Of a DNA stretch of 64,000 nt, positions 36,131-47,000 are shown piece by piece. Made by a program: the position numbers and the translations under genes. The first letter of the stretch is position 1; each line of letters opens with the position of its first letter. The stretch comes from an uncultured Paracoccaceae bacterium (GTDB taxonomy: Bacteria > Pseudomonadota > Alphaproteobacteria > Rhodobacterales > Rhodobacteraceae), in assembly GCA_934500835.1 (NCBI GenBank), contig CAKSTR010000010.1, positions 62,001-126,000 of the forward strand. Direction: 5' to 3'. The notes beneath the pieces were generated by a model. It saw nothing but the letters and a program-made list of their open reading frames with translations. It made no database searches and was not told where the DNA came from.

Positions 36131-36818
36131 AATCGTCCTCGACACCGAAACCACCGGCTTCGACCCGACCACCGGCGACCGCATTGTCGAGATCGGGGGT
36201 GTGGAGCTGCTGAATCACCTGCCCACCGGCCGGACCTATCACCAGTATATCAACCCCGAACGCCTGATGCCGGCCGAGGCTTTCGCCGTTCACGGCCTTG
36301 GCGATGAGTTCCTGCGCGACAAGCCGGTCTTTGCCGCCGTCGGGCAGGCTTTTGTCGATTTCGTCGGCGATGCCAAACTGGTCATCCACAATGCCAGCTT
36401 CGACATGAAATTCCTGAACTTCGAGCTGAAGCGGATGGGTCTGCGCGAATTGCCATGGTCTCAGGCCATCGACACGCTTGCCATCGCAAGGCAGAAATTC
36501 CCCGGCTCTCCCGCAACGCTGGATGCGCTTTGCCGCCGCTTTGGCGTCGACAACTCAAAGCGCGAAAAGCACGGCGCACTTCTGGACAGCGAAATTCTGG
36601 CCGAGGTCTATCTGGAACTGATCGGCGGCCGTCAGCCCGATCTGGTGCTGAGCCCGCAGCAGACCTCGGGCACTGGCAATGCACAATCGGCCGAAGACTG
36701 GCGTCCGCGCCCCCGGCCTGCCCCGCTGCCCCCGCGCCTGACCGGTGAGGAAGAGGCCGCCCACAACGCTTTCGTCGCCAGGCTGGGTGATGCGGCAATC
36801 TGGCTCAGGCGGCAGTGA
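36123..36818 (+). CDS. dnaQ: DNA polymerase III epsilon subunit (proofreading exonuclease)
   Basis: A 231-residue DEDDh 3'-5' exonuclease. Motif I is [10 protein letters not shown] with D7 and E9, motif [16 protein letters not shown], and motif [21 protein letters not shown] with the catalytic His and Asp. A C-terminal tail (about 180-231) would contact the polymerase. Its TGA directly abuts the convergent fxsA stop, forming TGATCA. Confidence 0.96.
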   Translation: MREIVLDTETTGFDPTTGDRIVEIGGVELLNHLPTGRTYHQYINPERLMPAEAFAVHGLGDEFLRDKPVFAAVGQAFVDFVGDAKLVIHNASFDMKFLNFELKRMGLRELPWSQAIDTLAIARQKFPGSPATLDALCRRFGVDNSKREKHGALLDSEILAEVYLELIGGRQPDLVLSPQQTSGTGNAQSAEDWRPRPRPAPLPPRLTGEEEAAHNAFVARLGDAAIWLRRQ

Positions 36819-37256
36819 TCACTCGATCCGGGTCCAGCCCGAGGGCGGCTCTTGCGAAGGGCGCACCTCGGTGAATTCCCCCTCGATGATCGTGCTGCCG
36901 CCGCGCATCGTGGCAAAGCGGATGGTGGCGTAACCGGCGACCAGCGCCTGAACAGGCGGCAACAGCAAGAGAAGCCCCAGGGCGTCGGTCAGAAACCCAG
37001 GCAGGATCAGCAGGATGCCGGCGACCACCGACAGGAACTCGCGCGCTGCAAACCGCGCCGGGTCGCGCAGGCTCATCACGCCTTCGCGCAGGGCCATCGC
37101 CTGCCGGGCTGCGGCATGGCGCATCACCGCGATCCCCAGAAGTGCCGAAAGCACCACCCAGATCAGCGTCGGCCACAGCCCGATCCAGCCGCCGATCAGC
37201 ACGGAAAGCGCGATCTCGACCAGGGGCCAGGCCAGAAACGCCATGAAAACCTTCAT
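36819..37256 (-). CDS. FxsA-family membrane protein
   Basis: A 145-residue protein with three or four hydrophobic segments (starting FMAFLAWPLVEIALSVLIGG, then LWPTLIWVVLSALLGIAVM and LLILPGFLTDALGLLLLLPP). The PGFLTD motif is typical of FxsA, a cytoplasmic membrane protein implicated in phage exclusion in E. coli; its normal role is unknown. It is convergent with dnaQ and divergent from the Tim44-domain gene, leaving 126 bp between them. Confidence 0.85.
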   Translation of the reverse strand: MKVFMAFLAWPLVEIALSVLIGGWIGLWPTLIWVVLSALLGIAVMRHAAARQAMALREGVMSLRDPARFAAREFLSVVAGILLILPGFLTDALGLLLLLPPVQALVAGYATIRFATMRGGSTIIEGEFTEVRPSQEPPSGWTRIE

Positions 37257-37382
37257 TTCAGGGCTTCCTTCCCACGTTCGTCATCACCCCCGCAGTTTAC
37301 TTGGCAGGGGTCGCACCCTACATAGGGAACAACCGGGCCGGCCCCAAGCCGTTCGCCCGCAAGAAACGCGGAAGGTTGGCGG

Positions 37383-38042
37383 ATGAACTCGAGTATGCTG
37401 CAGCTTCTGGTGCTGGCCGGGATCGCGGTTTTCCTGATCCTGAAGCTGCGCTCTGTTCTGGGCACCAGAGAGGGCTTTGAAAAGCCGCCGGTTCCGCGCG
37501 ATGATCCCGCACCCCAGACCCGCCGCGACTTCGAGGTGATCGAGGGCGGCGTTGACCGCGACATCACCGATCATGTGCCGGAAGGATCGCCGTCGGCCAA
37601 GGCGCTGGCGGCGATGAAGAAAGCGGAACCCAGCTTCCAGGTCGGCCCCTTCCTGCAGGGCGCGCGCGGGGCCTATGAGATGATCCTGATGGCCTTCGAG
37701 AAGGGCGAACTGGACCGCATTCGTCCCTTCCTGTCGGATGATGTCGAGGCCTCCTTTACCGAGGTGATCGCAGACCGCGAAAGCAAGGGGCTGACCATTG
37801 ACGCGACTTTCGTCGGTCTGAAGGAAATGGCGCTGCAAGAGGCCCATTTCGACACCACCTCGGGCTTTGGCGAGATCACCGTGCGCTTCGTGGGCGAACT
37901 GACCTCTGCCGTGCGCGACAAGGCCGGCGAGATCGTGGAAGGCGACAGCAAGACCGTCAAACGTCAGCGCGATGTCTGGACCTTCGCCCGCAAGATGGGC
38001 GCGTCCGATCCGAACTGGCAGCTTGTGGCAACCGGCGACTGA
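37383..38042 (+). CDS. Tim44/TimA-domain membrane-anchored protein
   Basis: A 219-residue protein with one N-terminal transmembrane segment (LQLLVLAGIAVFLILKL), a linker and a C-terminal Tim44-like domain from about 80, including FLQGARGAYEMILMAFEKGE, FTEVIADRESKGL and RDVWTFARKM. Alphaproteobacterial TimA is the presumed ancestor of mitochondrial Tim44. The bacterial role is uncertain; envelope protein handling is plausible. It is followed after eight bases by mltA and then smr. Confidence 0.87.
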   Translation: MNSSMLQLLVLAGIAVFLILKLRSVLGTREGFEKPPVPRDDPAPQTRRDFEVIEGGVDRDITDHVPEGSPSAKALAAMKKAEPSFQVGPFLQGARGAYEMILMAFEKGELDRIRPFLSDDVEASFTEVIADRESKGLTIDATFVGLKEMALQEAHFDTTSGFGEITVRFVGELTSAVRDKAGEIVEGDSKTVKRQRDVWTFARKMGASDPNWQLVATGD

Positions 38043-38050
38043 TCCTTGGC

Positions 38051-39076
38051 ATGCGGGGGCTCTGGCGCAACCTCTGCCTTGCGGTGGCCCTGATGGCCCC
38101 GCTTCCCGCCGCCGCTCAGGTGCTGGAGTTTGAATCGCTGGACGGCTGGTATGACGATGACCACGCCGCCGCGCTGAAAACGTTCCTTGCCACCTGCGAC
38201 CTGATCAACGCCCCCGACTGGCGCCCGATCTGCAAGCTGGCCGCCGACATTCCGCCGGACGAAGCCTCTGCGCGCAGCTTCTTCGAGCTTTTCTTCAAGC
38301 CGGTGGTCATGGGCAACCCGCCCGCGCTTTTCACCGGCTATTATGAGCCGGAACTGAACGGCTCCCCCGTCCGCACGCCGCGTTTTGCATGGCCGATCTA
38401 TCGCAAACCGCCCGAGTTGACCGAAGGCCAGGTCTGGCACAGCCGTGCCACCATCGACGGCGGCCTTCTGGCCGGCCGCGGGCTTGAGATTGCCTGGCTG
38501 GACGATCCCATCGACGTCTATTTCCTGCAGATCCAGGGGTCCGGACGCATCCGCATGACGGATGGCCATGTGATCCGCGTCGGCTATGGCGGCAAGAACG
38601 GCCAGCCTTACCGCTCTATCGGTCAGGAACTGGTCCGCCGCGGCACCTATTCGATCCACGAGGTCTCGGCCCAGGTCATCCGCGCCTGGGTCAAGCGCAA
38701 TCCGGGGCCGGGACAGGATCTGATGAACCACAACCCGTCCTATGTCTTCTTCCGCAAACTGGCCGACCTGCCCGCCGACAAGGGCCCGATCGGTGCCATG
38801 GGCCGGTCGATCACCACCCTGCGTTCGGTTGCGATTGATCCGGCGTTTACGCCCCTTGGTGCGCCGGTCTGGATCGAGAAGGACGGCTCCGCCCCGCTTC
38901 GCCGGCTGATGGTGGCGCAGGACACCGGCGGCGCGATCAAGGGCGCGCAGCGGGCCGATATCTTCTATGGCACCGGCGCACAGGCCGGCGATGATGCCGG
39001 CACCGTCAAGGATGGCGGCCGGATGGTGCTGCTTCTGCCCATTGACCGCGCCTACGCGCTGCTGCCCGAAGGCTAG
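38051..39076 (+). CDS. mltA: Membrane-bound lytic murein transglycosylase A family
   Basis: A 341-residue periplasmic glycoside hydrolase family 102 enzyme that cleaves peptidoglycan with anhydromuropeptide formation. It has a signal peptide (WRNLCLAVALMAPLPAAAQ) without a lipobox cysteine, the ALFTGYYEPELNGS block, and a C-terminal 3D domain with AQDTGGAIKGAQRADIFYG containing the catalytic aspartate. It is in an operon with the Tim44-domain and Smr genes. Confidence 0.93.
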   Translation: MRGLWRNLCLAVALMAPLPAAAQVLEFESLDGWYDDDHAAALKTFLATCDLINAPDWRPICKLAADIPPDEASARSFFELFFKPVVMGNPPALFTGYYEPELNGSPVRTPRFAWPIYRKPPELTEGQVWHSRATIDGGLLAGRGLEIAWLDDPIDVYFLQIQGSGRIRMTDGHVIRVGYGGKNGQPYRSIGQELVRRGTYSIHEVSAQVIRAWVKRNPGPGQDLMNHNPSYVFFRKLADLPADKGPIGAMGRSITTLRSVAIDPAFTPLGAPVWIEKDGSAPLRRLMVAQDTGGAIKGAQRADIFYGTGAQAGDDAGTVKDGGRMVLLLPIDRAYALLPEG

Positions 39077-39079
39077 GCG

Positions 39080-39649
39080 ATGGCCCGCCGCCGTTCCTTG
39101 CGCCCGGAAGAGGCCGAGCTTTGGCAGGCCGTGGCCCGGACCGCCCGGGCGATGCATCCCAGGCCCACGGCCAAACATCCGCCCCTGTTGCCCGACCCCG
39201 TGCCTGAGCCGGCCCGCAATGCAAAGCCGTCCATCCCGCAGTTCCAGCTGGGCGAACGCAGCACCCCTTCCGCGCCGCTGGCCCGGATCGTGGCGCCGTC
39301 GGCGCCTGCGCTGCGGATGGATGCCCGCACGCATGACCGGATGTTGCGAGGCAAGCTGGCGCCGGAATCGCGGATCGATCTGCACGGGATGACGCTTTCG
39401 GAAGCCCACCCCGAGCTGATCCGCTTTATCCTGAACGCGCAGACTGCCGGGCAGCGGCTGGTGCTGGTGATCACCGGCAAGGGCAAGATGACCCATGATC
39501 CGGTGCCCCGTCCCATCGGCGCGCTGCGCCATCAGGTGCCGCATTGGCTGCGGCTGGCTCCTTTGGCGCAGGCCGTGCAGCAGGTGGCGGAAGCCAACCT
39601 GAAACATGGCGGATCAGGCGCACTTTACGTCTATCTGCGACGCCGCTAG
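39080..39649 (+). CDS. Smr-domain protein
   Basis: A 189-residue protein. The Smr domain is C-terminal (about 100-189): RIDLHGMTLSEAHPELIRF gives the conserved DLHG motif, followed by VITGKGKM and the HGGSGALYVYLRRR end. Smr domains are often nucleases or nucleic-acid binders. It starts three bases after the mltA stop and its own stop shares CTAG with the convergent hydrolase. Confidence 0.88.
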   Translation: MARRRSLRPEEAELWQAVARTARAMHPRPTAKHPPLLPDPVPEPARNAKPSIPQFQLGERSTPSAPLARIVAPSAPALRMDARTHDRMLRGKLAPESRIDLHGMTLSEAHPELIRFILNAQTAGQRLVLVITGKGKMTHDPVPRPIGALRHQVPHWLRLAPLAQAVQQVAEANLKHGGSGALYVYLRRR

Positions 39650-40782
39650 TCGGACGCGTTGCCTTCGGCCAGACCCTGAACCGGCGACAGGATGATCGCC
39701 GTCGCATTCTGCACCGTCAGCACGACGCCCGGCAGCAACCCGACGCGCCCCGTCGCCTCGGCCCGGAAGGCGGCATCAAGGTTGGCAATCCCGCCCAGAA
39801 GCTGGATCAGCGCCGGCGAGGTGCCCAAGTTGAAATGGCCCGACCCTTCGTTGAAGGCGGCCGTGTCCAGATAGGTCACCTTCAGGTCGGCCAGCGGGCT
39901 GAGATCCTTCAGATTGCCCAGCCGGTCCGGATTGCCGGCCAGTCTGGAAGACAGGCCCAGCACAGTGTCGCGCCGGCTGCCGAAGATCAGGAAGGGCTGC
40001 GGCAACGTGCCCATCGCATGCGCCTGCGCCCGGAACAGGTCCACATCCAGATCCGGCGAGATCAGGATCACCCCGCCCAGCGACTTCAACACCATGGAAT
40101 CGCCGCGGATCGAGGCTTGCCGCAAGGTCTCCATCGCGACGGCACCGCCCATCGAATGCGCCACCAGCACGACGCGCTGCGCACCGGCCTCGGCGACCTC
40201 GTGCAGAAGCTGTTCCAGCCCGTCGCGGGCGAACAGCGATGAATCGCGGTCGTAGACGTAACCCAGCGGCGACCCGCGGCTAGGCCAGGCATAGTGAACG
40301 GCGACACCGGGCACCTTCAGGTCATAGTGCATCTGCGCCACGCGATAGACGCTCTCGGCCATGGTGTTGTTGAACCCGTGGACATAGACCACGACATCAC
40401 GCTGCCCCCGCGCCTTCATCGCCGCCTTCAATGCGCCGCGAAACTCGGTTCCGCTGGTGAACTGCTGGTCGGCCAGCGTCAGGAAGTCCTTCCGCGGGTC
40501 GGCCCGCTTGGCATTCCTGGGCCAGGTCACCTCGCCCGTCTTGCGGTCCTTGGGCACAAGGATGTCATAGCGCAGATAGGTGGCCATCTCGTTTCGGCCA
40601 AAGCCGAACTGACCCGCCTCCTCGCGCCGGGTGGTGCCTACGAAGACCACTTCGCGGATGCCGGCATCGGCTGCCAGCGCCACTTTTTCGGGTGGCAACT
40701 CGTCAAGCATGACAAAGGCACCGCGCTGCGAGCAGCCGATCAGGATCAGCGAGAACAGGGTCAAAAGGACAAACCGCTTCAT
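39646..40782 (-). CDS. Alpha/beta hydrolase lipoprotein (DUF900 family)
   Basis: A 378-residue protein with a lipoprotein signal (KRFVLLTLFSLILIGC). The alpha/beta hydrolase fold shows VVYVHGFNNTMAESVYR and the nucleophile elbow AHSMGGAVAMETL with Ser in GxSxG (HSMGG), typical of the DUF900/YE-type lipase-like group. It is probably an envelope esterase of unknown substrate. It converges on the Smr gene with a four-base overlap. Confidence 0.85.
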   Translation of the reverse strand: MKRFVLLTLFSLILIGCSQRGAFVMLDELPPEKVALAADAGIREVVFVGTTRREEAGQFGFGRNEMATYLRYDILVPKDRKTGEVTWPRNAKRADPRKDFLTLADQQFTSGTEFRGALKAAMKARGQRDVVVYVHGFNNTMAESVYRVAQMHYDLKVPGVAVHYAWPSRGSPLGYVYDRDSSLFARDGLEQLLHEVAEAGAQRVVLVAHSMGGAVAMETLRQASIRGDSMVLKSLGGVILISPDLDVDLFRAQAHAMGTLPQPFLIFGSRRDTVLGLSSRLAGNPDRLGNLKDLSPLADLKVTYLDTAAFNEGSGHFNLGTSPALIQLLGGIANLDAAFRAEATGRVGLLPGVVLTVQNATAIILSPVQGLAEGNASD

Positions 40783-40832
40783 CCCGTCAGGAATGGCGCA
40801 ATTTTCGATATGGTCAAGCTTTCGTGTGTGCC

Positions 40833-40875
40833 TGTTTCAACATCTTTCCGCCGTGCTCTATACCGTTTTGAAACA
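40833..40875. promoter_or_regulatory. Inverted repeat and candidate promoter upstream of the SDR gene
   Basis: Perfect 8-bp arms TGTTTCAA (40833-40840) and TTGAAACA (40868-40875) are 27 bases apart. Between and over them lie a weak -35 TTTCAA and a -10 CTATAC (40858-40863) with a 17-base spacer. A repressor bound to both arms would sit on the promoter. No regulator gene is adjacent. Confidence 0.35.
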
Positions 40876-40902
40876 TTCAAGGCGCGCAAGCAGGAGAGAC
40901 CG

Positions 40903-41649
40903 ATGACCAGCCTTCCCCTTTCAGGCCAAAGCGCCCTTGTCACCGGCGGCGCTGGCGGCATCGGTCTTGCCACCAGCCGGGCGCTGGTTGCCCTTGGTGC
41001 GACCGTCACATTCACCGCCCGCAGCGCCGAAAGTCTGACTGCCGCGACCGAAGCACTGGAAGGCGCAGCAAGCGGGATACTTTGCGACATCACCGATCGC
41101 GGCCGGCTGGCCGAAGTGATCGCCCCCGGCTTTGACATCCTGGTGAACAACGCCGCCACCATCGCGCCCATCGGCCGCATCACCGATCTGACGGTCGAGG
41201 CGTTTTCCGCAAGCATAGAGACGAATCTGACCGCCCAGTTCGACGCCATCCGCCTATGCCTGCCTGCGATGCTGGCCCGTGGCCGCGGCACCATCGTCAA
41301 CGTCTCGTCCGGTGCCGCCCATCGCCCGCAAGAGGGGTGGAGCGCCTATTGCGCCGGCAAGGCGGGTCTGGCGATGCTGACCCGATCGGTCCATATGGAA
41401 TATGGCGGGCAGGGCATCCGCACCTTCGGCATCGCACCGGGCGTGGTCGATACCGGAATGCAGGGCAGCATCCGCGCCTCGGGCATCAACCCGGTGTCGA
41501 AGCTCAGCCGTTCGGATCTTGCCCCGCCGAAGCGGCCCGGTCAGGCCATCGCCTGGCTCTGCACCTCCGAAGCCAACCCGCTGATCGGGCAAGAGCTGGA
41601 CATCCGCGACCCGAAGTTGCGCGACGCCGTCGGCCTGCCGCCGCTCTGA
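40903..41649 (+). CDS. Short-chain dehydrogenase/reductase
   Basis: A 248-residue SDR. The cofactor loop TGGAGGIGLATS is near residues 15-26 and NNAATIAPIG is typical. The active site shows Ser in NVSSGAA and the YCAGK catalytic Tyr-x-x-x-Lys. NAD(P)-dependent oxidation or reduction of an unknown alcohol or carbonyl is likely. AGGAGAG precedes the ATG at 40903. It is an orphan, convergent on hslU with a 15-bp gap. Confidence 0.88.
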   Translation: MTSLPLSGQSALVTGGAGGIGLATSRALVALGATVTFTARSAESLTAATEALEGAASGILCDITDRGRLAEVIAPGFDILVNNAATIAPIGRITDLTVEAFSASIETNLTAQFDAIRLCLPAMLARGRGTIVNVSSGAAHRPQEGWSAYCAGKAGLAMLTRSVHMEYGGQGIRTFGIAPGVVDTGMQGSIRASGINPVSKLSRSDLAPPKRPGQAIAWLCTSEANPLIGQELDIRDPKLRDAVGLPPL

Positions 41650-41664
41650 CGGCGCGCGGGCCTG

Positions 41665-42959
<1,295 letters not shown>

Positions 42960-42963
<4 letters not shown>

Positions 42964-43517
42964 TTGCGGATGGTCTCCACCGTCAGGTTGCCATTGGTGT
43001 AGACGCAGATCTCGGCGGCAATCGCCATGGCCTTGCGGGCAATCTCTTCTGCGGTCATCTCGGTCTGCATCAGCCCCCGCGCCGCGGCCAGCGCATAGTT
43101 CCCGCCCGAGCCGATGGCCGCCACGTCATGCTCCGGCTCCAGCACATCGCCCGCGCCGGTGATCACGAACAGATCCGCCCCGTCGGTGACGATCAGCATG
43201 GCCTCAAGGTTGCGCAGGTATTTGTCCATGCGCCAGTCCTTCGCCAGTTCGACACAGGCGCGGGCCAATTGGCCGGGCGCGGACTCAAGCTTCTTCTCCA
43301 GCCGCTCCAGCAGGGTGAAGGCATCGGCGGTTGACCCGGCAAAGCCGCAGATGACGTCGCGCCCGCCAGGGGACAGACGGCGCACCTTGCGCGCCGTGCC
43401 CTTGATCACCGTCTGGCCCAGACTGACCTGCCCGTCGCCCGCGATGACCACCTCACCCCCGCGCCGGACGCCAAGGATCGTGGTGCCGTGCCAGCCGGGG
43501 AATTTGTCTTCCGCCAT
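42960..43517 (-). CDS. hslV: HslUV protease peptidase subunit
   Basis: A 185-residue N-terminal nucleophile peptidase. A short propeptide ([11 protein letters not shown]) precedes [10 protein letters not shown], where the first Thr is the catalytic residue after cleavage. The start at 43517 has GGAGGG upstream; a codon at 43535 is an alternative. A CCATATA sequence at 43537-43543 on the minus strand could be a heat-shock sigma -10 element, but no matching -35 was seen. Confidence 0.96.
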
Positions 43518-43560
43518 GGTGCCCTCCGTTTGCATCTATATGGCCGGACCGGGTGAAATA

Positions 43561-43587
43561 GAAAAGGGCAGCCCCAAGGGACTGCCC
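43561..43587 (-). terminator. Intrinsic terminator after trxA
   Basis: On the minus strand a stem GGGCAG...CTGCCC with an inner CCC/GGG extension is followed by TTTT. It separates the trxA unit from hslV, which begins about 45 bases further on. Confidence 0.8.
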
Positions 43588-43607
43588 ATCACGCGTTGGT
43601 CAGCGGA

Positions 43608-43934
43608 TCAGATCGCCGACTTGATCCAGGTCTCAAGCGCGGCTTTCGGTGCTGCGCCGACCTTGTTCGAGACCACCTGGCCGTCCTTGAACATGAACAG
43701 CGCCGGGATGCCGCGCACGCCCAGAACGGCCGGGCTGTCGGGGTTCTCGTCCACGTTGACCTTCACGATCTTCACCTTGCCGGCATATTCGGCCGCCAGC
43801 TCTTCCAGAGCCGGGCCGATCTGACGGCAGGGGCCGCACCATTCGGCCCAGAAGTCCACCACGACCGGGATATCCGATCCGCGGACTTCGGCATCAAAGG
43901 TGGCATCGGTGACGGCGACGGTGTTCGCGCCCAT
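43608..43934 (-). CDS. trxA: Thioredoxin
   Basis: A 108-residue thioredoxin with the redox motif WCGPC (C33/C36), a preceding VVVDFWAE strand and the cis-proline region [12 protein letters not shown]. It reduces cytoplasmic disulfides. It lies 73 bp downstream of addA on the same strand, with AGGAGA-like sequence upstream of its ATG, and ends at a clear terminator. Confidence 0.97.
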   Translation of the reverse strand: MGANTVAVTDATFDAEVRGSDIPVVVDFWAEWCGPCRQIGPALEELAAEYAGKVKIVKVNVDENPDSPAVLGVRGIPALFMFKDGQVVSNKVGAAPKAALETWIKSAI

Positions 43935-44007
43935 GATCGTATCTCCTGAAGGGATGTATTGCCCATGAACCTAGGAGTGCCCCCTGACCCCGTCAAGGGC
44001 ACAACCC

Positions 44008-47000
44008 TCAAGCCCTAGCGGCACGTCGCAAGGCCGACCTCACGATGTCGGGATCAAGCGGCATCAGAACCAGACCCTCGGTCCACAGGATCGCCACCTC
44101 GATCCGCCGGCCCGGATAAAGGGCCGCCGCCGCATGGGCATAGGCCCCCATCTGGCGCAGATAGCCCTCGGGCACGTCTTCCGCGCGGGACGGGATTGCA
44201 GCGTTGGATTTGAAGTCCACCACCAGAACCCGATCGGGGCCGATGACCAGCCGGTCCATGGTGCCGGTCAGCAGCCCGTCGTCCCAATGCAGCACGAATC
44301 CCACCTCGGCCAGCGTGTCCGGCCCGAACAGCCACGACAGCCCGGGATCACCGATCAAGGCCTCGGCCCGGATCGCCAGATCGGGCGCGGTCAGCGCCAG
44401 CTCGGCCCGGTCGGCCTGGTCGAGATACGGAAAACGTTCAAGGAATCCGTGCAGGGCGGTGCCGCGCATCAGCGCGTCGGGGTCGCCGGCGGTCTCGCCG
44501 GGCAGGGTCTTTGCACCGCCAAGGTCTGACGGCGAAATCAGCCGCAATTCGGCGGGGGCAGGGCTGGCCGGATCGCGCGTCCAGTCGGGCAGGGCGGGCG
44601 GCAAGGCCGGGATTGATGCCGCGGCCTGTGGCGGAAACCAGGTACCGAACTCATGGCGCAACCTGCCGCCGGGGGCGGGGTGCAACGGCAGACCCTGCGC
44701 CGCCGCCAGCAACATGCCATACCATGAGGCGTCGCCGGCCTTCCCTGCTGCCGCCACGATCAGCCAGCTGCGCGCCCGCGTCACGGCAACGTAAAGCAGC
44801 CGCAGACTTTCCGCGTCGCGCACCGCCTTGCGGCTTTCGGTCGCGGCGCGTTCCAGCGGTCCGGCCTCGTCCTTGCCCATCAGCCACAGCGGCGGCCCGC
44901 CCTCGGGCACCGCAACCGGAGGCTCTTGCGGCGGCTTGCGGTCGGCGGTGTCGGGCAGGATCACGATGGGGGCCTCAAGCCCCTTGGCCCCGTGCACCGT
45001 CATCACCCGGATGCGGTGGCCTTCGCTTTCCGCCTGCCGCTTGGCCTCGACCTCGCCCCCGGCCATCCAGACCAGAAAGCCGGTCAGGCCGGGCACGTCG
45101 ACCTGTTCGTAGGCCAGCGCCTGCGACAGCAGTTCGTCAATGCCGTCAGCGGCCTCTTCGCCCAGCCGCCCCAAAAGCTTGCGCCGCCCGTCATGGCGCG
45201 TCAGCACCCGGTCGATCAGCTCGAAAGGCCGCAGGAACTCGGCATGGTCGCGCAGGTCTTCCAGCACGGCGCGAATCCCGTCGAACCCCTCGGCCCGTCG
45301 CAGCTGTTCCCACAGAAACCCCTTGCGGCCATGTGCCAGCCGGAACAGCCCATCCTCGGACAGCCCGAACAGGGGCGAGCGCAGCGTGGCGGCCAGCGCA
45401 AGATCATCCTCGGGCGTGTTGAGGAAGTTCAGCAGCGCAAGGATGTCCTTCACCGCCAGCTCATCGGTCAGAACCAGCCGGTCGGCACCCGCAATCTGCA
45501 GTCCAAGCATCTTGCAGGCCCGGATCACCTCCTGAAACAGCCCCCTGCGGCGGCGGACGAGGATCAGGAAGTCACCCTCATGCACCGGGCGCTGCATGCC
45601 GCGGTCGGTGATCCGTTCGCCCCGGTCGATCATCGCGCGGATCTCGGCCGCGATCTGCCGCGCAAGCAGGGTCTCGGCCCCTTCGGCTCCGGTCCGGTCC
45701 ACCGGCAGGAACCACTCGCCCTTTTCCTCTTTCTCGGGGGCGGGCACCGGCGGCCAGAAATCCACCCGGCCCGGCAGGTCGCCATGGAAGGCGGCGTGCT
45801 GCAAGGCACCGCCCATCGCACCTTCGCGCGTGCCGGTGAAACACAGGTCCACCAACCGCAGGATCGCCGGAGAGGAGCGGAACGAATGGATCAGCGGCCG
45901 CTCCTTCAGCGCCGATCCCGCTTGATCGAAAGCCAATCGGAACCTGTCCCGCATCGCATCGAAGGCGGTCACATCGGCGCCCTGGAAGGAGTAGATCGAC
46001 TGCTTCTTGTCGCCCACCACGAACAGCGTGCGCGGCCCTTCATGGATGCCTTCCCCGGCGGTGAATTCGGCCGTCAGAAGCTGGATCAGGCGCCATTGCG
46101 CCGGGCTGGTGTCCTGCGCCTCGTCGACAAGCACATGGCTGATGCCGCCATCCAGCCGGTACAGCACCCATGCCGAAAGGGAAGGGTCGGTCAGAAGCCC
46201 CGTCGCCAGCGTGATCAGATCGTCGAAATCCAGCCAGCCGCGGCGATCCTTGGCGCTGCGATAGCGCGACAGGAACGCGCGGGCGAACCCGTGCAGGGCT
46301 TCGGTCTTCTGCAGCAGGGCCAGAGCGATGCGCATGGCCCGTGCCGACTCGACCCGCAGCATCAGGGCTTCCAGTTGGTCCTGCAGCGGGCCAAGGGCCT
46401 GCCGGATGTCCTTGGTGGGGAAGGCGCCGGTCTTCGCCGTAAAGGGCTCCTTCGCGCCGGCCCCGGTCAGCAAGAGGTCCTCCAGCCGCTCCAGGGTCGG
46501 AACGGATGGCGGCAGGGGCAAGAGGTTGGACAGCAGGGCATGCGCCTTCTGATCGGTCGGTTTGCCTGCCGCCAGCACCGGAAGGATCTGCCGGATCAGG
46601 GCCTCTTCCCCGCCCAGAAACACCTGCGCCAGAACAGCGGCCCCGTCCAGGGCCACAGGCACACCCAGCACCCTGCGCAATGCGTCGCCCTGGGGCGCGT
46701 CATCGAAATGGGCGCGCTGAGAGATGATCTCGGGCAAAAGCCTGCCCGGATCGCCGCCCTCGGCCAGCAGCGCCTCAAGCGCCGGGGCATCGGGGCCAAG
46801 CGCCATCGCCTCAAGGATTTCCTCTCGCAACAAGAGGGCCGAGCGGTCGTCGATCTCGGTGAATCCCGGGCTGATCCCGGCCTCAAGCGGAAAGCGGCGC
46901 AGAAGGGCGGCGCAGAAGCTGTGGATGGTCTGGATGCGGATGCCGCCCGGCGTCTCGATCGCCTTGGCGAACAACTGCCGGGCGCGGGCCAGCCGGGCGG

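Noticed and set aside
43537..43543. Heat-shock sigma factor promoter of hslV
   Set aside because: CCATATA fits a -10 element but no matching -35 is found at the right distance, so it is mentioned only in the hslV entry.
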